Below, piece after piece: positions 1-6,229 of a stretch of DNA of 6,229 bases. How positions within the stretch are numbered: position 1 is the first letter of the stretch; the number at the start of each line of letters is the position of its first letter. The stretch comes from Acidimicrobiaceae bacterium (GTDB lineage Bacteria; Actinomycetota; Acidimicrobiia; Acidimicrobiales; Palsa-688). The stretch lies in contig JAUTXM010000249.1 in NCBI GenBank assembly GCA_030838025.1, positions 1 through 6,229 on the forward strand, in the 5' to 3' direction. Both the position numbers and the translations under genes were made by a program. The notes under the pieces were generated by a model. It saw only the letters and a list, made by a program, of their open reading frames with translations. It had not been told where the DNA came from and ran no database searches.

Positions 1-1823
1 CTATCGATGCGCCGCCCCGCGCCGCCGTTCTCGACGTCGACGCCGAGGCCCACCAGGCGCTGAATGTCGGCCGGATCCTTGGCCGCCGTTTGCTCGTCGA
101 CGACGGCGGAGGCGTTGAGATCGGCGAGCTGTTGGGCGATGACGGGGCTCGTGAGCTGGGACTCCGCCAACCGGACGCCGATGTAGGCGACGTTGCCCGA
201 GTGGCTGCGAGGGTGGGCCACGCCGGCGCCGTAGGCGGTGGCGACACCGACGCCGGAGGTGAGGGCCGCCCAGATGAGCGGCACCGCGGCCACCAGCGCC
301 GCCATGCGCGCCACCGCCACCGACGGCCTCCGGGGCCGGCCCCGCGGGGGCGGGTCGGCCGCTCCATCGGTACCAGTCGGCGCTAGCACCTCTTCGTCGT
401 CGGCGGGGTGGCCCGCCGCGGCCGCGCCGGCGCTCAGAGCCACGATGCCCGCCGACTGTGGCTGCGGTTGCGGCTGTGGCTGCGGCTCAGTGCCGGAGCT
501 CGCGGCGGTGGGGCGGCCATTGTTGTGGCCCGCGCTGCGGTGGCCGGCCTTGCCGGAGCCGATCGGCACGATGGGCGCCAACTCCCCGTTGTCGTGGTCC
601 GCGCCGGCCAGGAGGGCCCGCAACTCCTCGGCCGGATCGAAATCAACTCGATCTGCGATGCCGGCGACCTGGTCGAAGTCGGCTTCGCCGTACCCCGCGG
701 CGACCGCGGCCAGCAGGTCGCGATCAGCCAGCCGGGCCGCCCCGACGACCGCCGCGTGCTGCACGTACCGGGTCGGATCGGCCACGAACATGGCCTTGCC
801 CGCCGCGACCATGGCTTGGCGGGCGGGGCCGGGTTTGGTCACGTCCTCGAGGAAGGCCAGCAGTTGCTGGCCGTTGCGCGCCACCCGGCTGACGCCCGCG
901 TCCTGCATCTCGGCCGTGTTTTCCCTACCGTGCCCGGCGATCGGACGGAAGCTGATGATCGGCAGCCCCACCGACAGCGCCTCCATGGCGGTCAACCCGC
1001 CGGCGTTTTCGACCAGTGCGTCGGCGGCGGCCATCAATGCCGGCATGTCGTCGGTCCAGCCCAGGACCCGGCCGCCGGGGAGCCTGCTCAGCCGTTCCCG
1101 CAGTCGTTCGTCCCGGCCGCAGACCACGACGGGCACGAACTGCCCGCTGCCCGCGATGATCCGGAAGGTGCGGGAGACGTCACCGACACCCCATGACCCC
1201 GACACGATGAGCACGGCCCGGTCGTGGGCCGAAAGCCCCAACTGCGCCCGGCTCGCGGCGCGATCGTGGGGGGCCGCGAAGCGTCCCGACACCATGGGGC
1301 CGGTCGCGATTGACGGCCGGCCGCTTTTCGCCTCGGCCTGGGCCGCAGGGTGGGGATGGACGGCCAGGTTGAGGTCGATTCCCCGGTGGGTCCACAACGG
1401 GTGGACTCCGAAATCGGTGATGAAGTTGATCGTCGGGACATGGAGCCGGCCCGCCAGGCGTAGCTCACCGAGTACGACCGAGGTCAGTGGATAGGTCGAC
1501 ACGACGACGTCGGCGTGGAAGTCGGTGGCCCACTGCACCAGGTGTGGGCCGGTGAGGCGGGTCATGAAACGACCGATTGGCGGGCAGAGGCCGGGCGCTC
1601 GGTACAGGAGCCGGTACGTGAGCTCGTAGCTCCACGCCATGTATTTCATCTGGAACTCGTAGCTGGACTTGAGGAGGTCGCCGATCCGCAGCGGCGGCGA
1701 CGTGAGAAAGTCCCGCATCTCGGCTTCGTGGCCCTCGGCCTTCAGTCGCCGGACCAGCTCGCGGGCGGCGCCGTCGTGACCCGCGCCCATGCTGGCCGAG
1801 ACCACGAGAACGCGGGTCTGCAC
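1..1823 (-). CDS. MGDG-synthase-type glycosyltransferase fused to a transmembrane segment and a C-terminal extracytoplasmic domain (3' end beyond window)
   Basis: 607 codons are visible, read without a stop from GTG at 1823 to the left edge. Residues 1-~370 look like a GT28/MGDG-synthase-type glycosyltransferase, a family that moves a sugar from a nucleotide donor to a lipid such as diacylglycerol. The N-terminal glycine loop S-M-G-A-G-H (11-16) is followed by D-G-A-A. A T-D-F-G-V-H motif sits at 136-141. The donor-site motif E-N-A-G-G-L-T-A-M-E (272-281) leads to P-I-A-G-H-G-R-E-N (294-302). Residues ~415-505 are low complexity, rich in Ala, Gly and Pro, with a (QP)4Q run at 448-456. One hydrophobic helix (~507-536) follows, then a domain starting near 544 that continues off the window. 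The GTG start is chosen because an in-frame TAA lies at 1865-1863 and no other start codon falls between. No clear Shine-Dalgarno sequence is visible. The glycosyltransferase call is firm. Acceptor and sugar are unknown, and the C-terminal domain identity is tentative. Confidence 0.85.
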   Translation of the reverse strand, partial: MQTRVLVVSASMGAGHDGAARELVRRLKAEGHEAEMRDFLTSPPLRIGDLLKSSYEFQMKYMAWSYELTYRLLYRAPGLCPPIGRFMTRLTGPHLVQWATDFHADVVVSTYPLTSVVLGELRLAGRLHVPTINFITDFGVHPLWTHRGIDLNLAVHPHPAAQAEAKSGRPSIATGPMVSGRFAAPHDRAASRAQLGLSAHDRAVLIVSGSWGVGDVSRTFRIIAGSGQFVPVVVCGRDERLRERLSRLPGGRVLGWTDDMPALMAAADALVENAGGLTAMEALSVGLPIISFRPIAGHGRENTAEMQDAGVSRVARNGQQLLAFLEDVTKPGPARQAMVAAGKAMFVADPTRYVQHAAVVGAARLADRDLLAAVAAGYGEADFDQVAGIADRVDFDPAEELRALLAGADHDNGELAPIVPIGSGKAGHRSAGHNNGRPTAASSGTEPQPQPQPQPQSAGIVALSAGAAAAGHPADDEEVLAPTGTDGAADPPPRGRPRRPSVAVARMAALVAAVPLIWAALTSGVGVATAYGAGVAHPRSHSGNVAYIGVRLAESQLTSPVIAQQLADLNASAVVDEQTAAKDPADIQRLVGLGVDVENGGAGRRID

Positions 1824-1897
1824 GGGGAAGAGGATAGCGTTCGGTGCCTTCTCCGCTTCGATTTACTCTCCGATTGGCCCTGTAAACCCGTGACCCC
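1824..1897. promoter_or_regulatory. Divergent intergenic region with possible promoters
   Basis: These 74 bp separate the divergent starts at 1823 (minus) and 1898 (plus), so both promoters should lie here or just inside the genes. The stretch around 1861-1886 is the most AT-rich part. On the minus strand, TTTACA (1886-1881) resembles a -35 box and TAAATC (1865-1860) is a poor -10 candidate, with only 15 nt between them. For the plus gene, TGTAAA (1881-1886) lies at a distance that would suit a -10 box for a leaderless transcript. These are visual matches only. Confidence 0.3.
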
Positions 1898-2680
1898 GTG
1901 ACGATCAGCGTCGAGACATTCGTGTGTTCGGTCCGGGGTCACGTCACGCCGGCCGCGACGGTTGCCGTGCTCGTCCCCGAGGAGCACGGTTTCGGGATCG
2001 ATGTCCACCCCACCTGGCGGATCTGCCGGTGCCTGCGCTGCGACGTCTGGGTCGGGGTCCCGCCGCCCGACCCGGCCGAACTTGATCGGCTGCCGCCGTT
2101 CGAGGCGCTCGACCTCCCGAGGCGAGGCAAGGCCCTGCGCCAGGCGGTGATCCTGCGGCTCATCGCGATCGAACGGGCCATCCATGCCGTGATCTTCGCC
2201 GCCATCGTGGGCCTCGGCCTGCTGTTGCGCAGCCACCTGGCGGGCGCCCAGAGCTCGGTGCGCGACTACCTCGAGACCCTGGCGCGCAACGAGGCGCAGA
2301 CCGGGCGGGCCAACAACCACAGCATCGTGGCCCAGGAGGGGACCAAGTTCCTCCACCTGAGAAGCTCGACCCTCGAGGTGTTGGTCATCACGGCGGCGGT
2401 CTACGCCATCATCGAAGGGACCGAGGCGGTCGGGCTGTGGTACGAGAAGCGCTGGGCCGAGTACCTGACGGCGGTGGCGACGGCGGGTTTCATCCCCTTC
2501 GAGGTTCGCGAGCTGATTAAGAAGGTGACGGTGGTCCGGGTGGGCGCCCTGGTCGTGAACCTCGCCATCATGGGCTACCTGGTGTACGCCAAACACCTCT
2601 TCGGCGTGGGTCGCAAGCGGGCCGAGGCCCGTCTCGCCGAGTCCGCCGCCGATCGCTCGGTCTTTTCCCCCCCGTTCTAG
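1898..2680 (+). CDS. DUF2127-family integral membrane protein with Cys/His-rich N-terminus
   Basis: 260 residues. The C-terminal two thirds match my recollection of DUF2127, a membrane family of unknown function. There are four predicted helices at ~87-110, 158-181, 186-204 and 214-232. Helices 2-3 carry the recognisable pattern E-G-T-E-A-V-G-L-W (173-181), W-A-E-Y-L-T (186-191) and F-I-P-F-E-V-R-E-L (198-206). A soluble segment of about 45 residues lies between helices 1 and 2. The N-terminal ~55 residues hold C10, H15, C43, C45 and C48 in an arrangement C-x4-H ... C-x2-C that could bind zinc; this is inferred from spacing only. The GTG at 1898 gives a sensible N-terminus, but no Shine-Dalgarno sequence precedes it, so translation may be leaderless. 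The gene ends 22 bp before the acyl-CoA synthetase on the same strand and may be cotranscribed with it. No biochemical function can be assigned. Confidence 0.8.
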   Translation: MTISVETFVCSVRGHVTPAATVAVLVPEEHGFGIDVHPTWRICRCLRCDVWVGVPPPDPAELDRLPPFEALDLPRRGKALRQAVILRLIAIERAIHAVIFAAIVGLGLLLRSHLAGAQSSVRDYLETLARNEAQTGRANNHSIVAQEGTKFLHLRSSTLEVLVITAAVYAIIEGTEAVGLWYEKRWAEYLTAVATAGFIPFEVRELIKKVTVVRVGALVVNLAIMGYLVYAKHLFGVGRKRAEARLAESAADRSVFSPPF

Positions 2681-2702
2681 AGCCCAGATATACCGTGAGT
2701 GC
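2681..2702 (+). promoter_or_regulatory. Candidate -10 box for a leaderless acyl-CoA synthetase transcript
   Basis: The 22-bp gap contains TATACC at 2689-2694, close to the bacterial -10 consensus and unusual in such GC-rich surroundings. Its last base is 8 nt before the A of the ATG at 2703, so a transcript from it would start at or within a base or two of the start codon. There is no Shine-Dalgarno sequence, which fits a leaderless mRNA. No convincing -35 box is seen 17 bp upstream, where the sequence is a C run inside the preceding gene. Confidence 0.4.
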
Positions 2703-4262
2703 ATGCGAGTGCCGCTCACCATCGACCATTTCCTCCGCCGGGGCGCCCTGGTGTACGGGGATCGCACCGCCGTCGTCGACGAGCCCGGGCGGCCCGGGTC
2801 GTTCGGCGCCATCACGTACCGGGAGCTCTCCGATCGGGCTCGGGGCATGGCCCGGGCACTGCACGAGATGGGTGTGGCGCACGGCGAGCGGGTCGCGGTC
2901 GTAAGTCCCAACGCGGCCCGGATGCTGACCGCCTTCTACGGCGTGAGCGGCTACGGGCGGGTACTCGTCCCGATCAACTTCCGGCTCAACACCGAGGAGG
3001 TGCAGTACATCGTCGAGCATTCCGGCGCGTCGGTGCTCCTGGTCGATCCCGAGTTCGACGAGGCGCTTGGTGCGGTGACGGCCAAGGAGCGCGTCGTGCT
3101 GGACGGCTACGCGGACCGCGAGCTGTTCGCGCCGCTGCCCGAGGGGTCGGGGTCGGGGTCCTGGGACACATGGGAGCCCGACGAGGACGCCACGGCCAGC
3201 ATCAACTACACCAGCGGTACGACGGCGCGCCCCAAGGGCGTGCAGCTGACCCATCGCAACTGCTGGCTGAACGCCGCCGTCTTCGGGTGGCAGGCCACGG
3301 TCACCGATCGCGACGTGTATCTGCACACGCTGCCGATGTTCCACTGCAACGGCTGGGGCATGCCCTATGCCGTGACCGCGATGGGCTGCCCGCAGGTCGT
3401 GTTGCGCAAGGTCGACGGAGCCGAGATCCTCCGGCGGATCACCGAGCACGGAGTCACCTTGCTGTGCGGCGCGCCCGCCGTCGTGGCGGCGGTGCTCGAT
3501 GCCGCGACCCGGCGCCGGGCGCGGGGCGAGGAGGTGGCCGGACGGGGGCGGGTGCGCATCATCGTGGCTGGGGCGCCACCGCCGTCGAAGGTGATCGAGC
3601 GGGTGGAGACCGAGCTTGGTTGGGAGTTCATCCAGATTTACGGGCTGACGGAAACGGCGCCCCTGCTCACCATGAACCGTGCGCCGGCGGAGTGGGACTC
3701 GTTGTCGGTGGAGGAACGGTCGCGGCGACTGTCACGAGCCGGGGTGCCTGCGGTCGGCGTCGCAATGGACGTGTCTCTCGATGGCGAGGTGCTGGCGCAG
3801 GCCAACCATGTGTTCGCCGGGTACTGGGAGCAGCCGGCCGAGACGGCGGCAGCGATGGAGGACGGCTGGTTTCACACGGGCGACGGTGGCAGCATCGAAG
3901 AGGGCGGGTACCTGGTCATCTCGGACCGGAAGAAGGACGTCATCATCAGCGGCGGGGAGAATGTTTCGTCGATCGAAGTAGAGGATTGCTTGTACCAACA
4001 CCCCGCCGTCGCCGAGGTGGCGGTGATCGGGATCCCGAGCGAGAAGTGGGGCGAGACGGTGACCGCCCTGGTGGTGTTGCGGCCCGGGTCGAGCGCCGAC
4101 GAGGCAGAACTCATCGAGTTCACCCGAGCCCGGCTGGCCCATTTCAAGTGCCCGACCACGGTCGAGTTCCGGGACAGTTTGGTGCGCACCGCGACCGGCA
4201 AGCTGCAGAAGTTCAAGCTGCGTCAGCCCTATTGGGAGGGCCGGGCGCGCCGGGTCAACTGA
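2703..4262 (+). CDS. AMP-forming acyl-CoA synthetase (fatty-acid-CoA ligase-like)
   Basis: 519 residues, complete, the usual size for a class I adenylate-forming enzyme. It is expected to activate a carboxylic acid with ATP to an acyl-AMP and transfer it to CoA in the cytoplasm. The motifs occur in order. The P-loop-like A3 motif is Y-T-S-G-T-T-A-R-P-K-G (169-179). The L-P-M-F-H-C-N-G-W stretch (210-218) is typical of medium- and long-chain ligases. A5 is Y-G-L-T-E-T (313-318) and A7 is H-T-G-D (391-394). The A8 hinge is S-D-R-K-K-D (407-412) followed by I-I-S-G-G-E-N (414-420). A10 is R-T-A-T-G-K (495-500), with K500 the expected adenylation lysine. All key catalytic positions are present, so the enzyme should be active. 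The ATG at 2703 gives a normal N-terminus (T-I-D-H-F ... D-R-T-A). Substrate chain length cannot be read from sequence; a fatty acid is the default. It may be cotranscribed with the DUF2127 gene upstream, and it converges on the hydrolase gene downstream. Confidence 0.93.
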   Translation: MRVPLTIDHFLRRGALVYGDRTAVVDEPGRPGSFGAITYRELSDRARGMARALHEMGVAHGERVAVVSPNAARMLTAFYGVSGYGRVLVPINFRLNTEEVQYIVEHSGASVLLVDPEFDEALGAVTAKERVVLDGYADRELFAPLPEGSGSGSWDTWEPDEDATASINYTSGTTARPKGVQLTHRNCWLNAAVFGWQATVTDRDVYLHTLPMFHCNGWGMPYAVTAMGCPQVVLRKVDGAEILRRITEHGVTLLCGAPAVVAAVLDAATRRRARGEEVAGRGRVRIIVAGAPPPSKVIERVETELGWEFIQIYGLTETAPLLTMNRAPAEWDSLSVEERSRRLSRAGVPAVGVAMDVSLDGEVLAQANHVFAGYWEQPAETAAAMEDGWFHTGDGGSIEEGGYLVISDRKKDVIISGGENVSSIEVEDCLYQHPAVAEVAVIGIPSEKWGETVTALVVLRPGSSADEAELIEFTRARLAHFKCPTTVEFRDSLVRTATGKLQKFKLRQPYWEGRARRVN

Positions 4263-4266
4263 CGGC

Positions 4267-4346
4267 GGCGGTTGGGGGGCGTTGTGCGAGGCGGTTGGTG
4301 CGACGCGGTTGGGGGAGCGCGGGCGGTTGGTGCGACGCGGTTGGGG
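4267..4346. repeat. Direct repeat of 25 nt, two copies at 32-nt period plus a partial copy
   Basis: Just after the synthetase stop, the 25-nt unit beginning GGCGGTTGGTGCGACG occurs identically at 4290-4314 and 4322-4346. A shorter relative, GGCGGTTGGGG, lies at 4267-4277. Each full unit itself contains two GCGGTTGG cores. The second full copy ends one base before the hairpin at 4348. The short reading frames that cross this region come from the repeats and do not look like genes. Confidence 0.85.
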
Positions 4347-4347
4347 A

Positions 4348-4391
4348 GCCGGAGTACAAAGTGTCGTGTGGACGACAGTTTGTACTCCGGC
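4348..4391. terminator. Long perfect-type hairpin between convergent genes, possible bidirectional terminator
   Basis: The left arm 4348-4367 pairs with the right arm 4372-4391 over 20 positions with a single G-G mismatch (4361 with 4378) and a GTGG loop (4368-4371). The arms read GCCGGAGTACAAA... and ...TTTGTACTCCGGC. It sits 85 bp past the synthetase stop and 40 bp past the hydrolase stop on the other strand, where a shared terminator is expected. No T tract follows on either strand, so it would have to act as a tract-free hairpin terminator of the kind proposed for actinobacteria. It could instead be an operator dyad or a dispersed palindromic repeat. The hairpin is certain; its role is inferred. 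Confidence 0.6.
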
Positions 4392-4405
4392 CAGCGGTGC
4401 GATGC

Positions 4406-4430
4406 CGACCGTCCGGCGACCGTCCGGCGA

Positions 4431-4445
<15 letters not shown>
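4406..4445. repeat. 11-bp tandem repeat overlapping the 3' end of the hydrolase gene
   Basis: CGACCGTCCGG occurs twice in a row (4406-4416, 4417-4427). It is followed by a 10-bp degenerate copy (CGACTACCGG, 4428-4437) and the start of another (4438-4445). The hydrolase stop codon, TAG on the minus strand, falls inside the degenerate copy (4431-4433), so the last residues of that protein (R-R-L-G-G-R-R) come partly from this repeat. Confidence 0.7.

Positions 4446-6229
<1,784 letters not shown>

Noticed and set aside
238..1494. Plus-strand 418-codon open frame
   Set aside because: It lies antisense to the glycosyltransferase, whose protein has clear family motifs. The plus-strand product is Ala/Ser/Arg-rich without recognisable features, as expected for a shadow frame in GC-rich DNA.
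1742..2911. Minus-strand 389-codon open frame spanning the divergent region
   Set aside because: It covers parts of three genes with convincing proteins and has a His/Arg/Gly-rich low-information product.
3207..3239. Gly-to-Ala change in the A3 motif of the acyl-CoA synthetase (T-T-A-R-P-K-G instead of T-T-G-x-P-K-G)
   Set aside because: From memory this variant is common in the fatty-acid-CoA ligase subfamily to which the protein's other motifs belong, so it is not evidence of lost activity.
3747..3830. Apparently short segment between A5 and A7 of the synthetase, as if an internal deletion removed a loop
   Set aside because: The same compact form (D-G-E-V-L-A followed by G-Y-W-E-Q-P) is familiar in this subfamily, and the frame and flanking motifs are intact.

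Overview
The window is GC-rich, densely coding DNA. High G+C, GTG starts, starts with no visible Shine-Dalgarno sequence, and the gene families present (an MGDG-synthase-type glycosyltransferase, DUF2127, an actinobacterial-style AMP-forming acyl-CoA synthetase, a GH63-type hydrolase) suggest an actinomycete, possibly an Acidimicrobiia-like lineage. That placement is inference from composition and protein style. There is no rRNA or other taxonomic marker in view.

Layout, left to right: (1) A minus-strand gene enters at 1823 and runs off the left edge. It encodes a glycosyltransferase with a long disordered linker, one predicted membrane segment and the beginning of a second domain that faintly resembles a polysaccharide-deacetylase (NodB) fold without its metal motifs. 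(2) A 74-bp divergent intergenic region follows. (3) A plus-strand gene (1898-2680) encodes a four-helix DUF2127 membrane protein with a Cys/His-rich, possibly zinc-binding head. (4) Only 22 bp later, an intact 519-residue fatty-acid-type acyl-CoA synthetase (2703-4262) begins. Its start lies just downstream of a TATACC box and may be leaderless. (5) A 168-bp convergent gap holds two copies of a 25-nt direct repeat, a 20-bp-stem hairpin and an 11-bp tandem repeat. (6) A minus-strand GH63/MGH1-like glycoside hydrolase (stop at 4431) runs off the right edge. Its catalytic domain is complete, and is preceded by an in-frame 30-nt tandem repeat encoding GAGPGG-type decapeptides. The coding strand of this repeat carries a canonical G-quadruplex motif in each unit.

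The genes do not form one obvious pathway. A glycolipid-type glycosyltransferase, an acyl-CoA synthetase and an alpha-glycosidase are compatible with envelope lipid and storage- or solute-glycoside metabolism, but the strand changes mean at most the DUF2127 and synthetase genes share a transcript. No mobile element, CRISPR array, RNA gene or defence system was seen. The points most worth following are the glycosyltransferase fusion, the G4-forming linker repeat and the convergent-gap hairpin. No gap longer than 300 bp lacks a gene.
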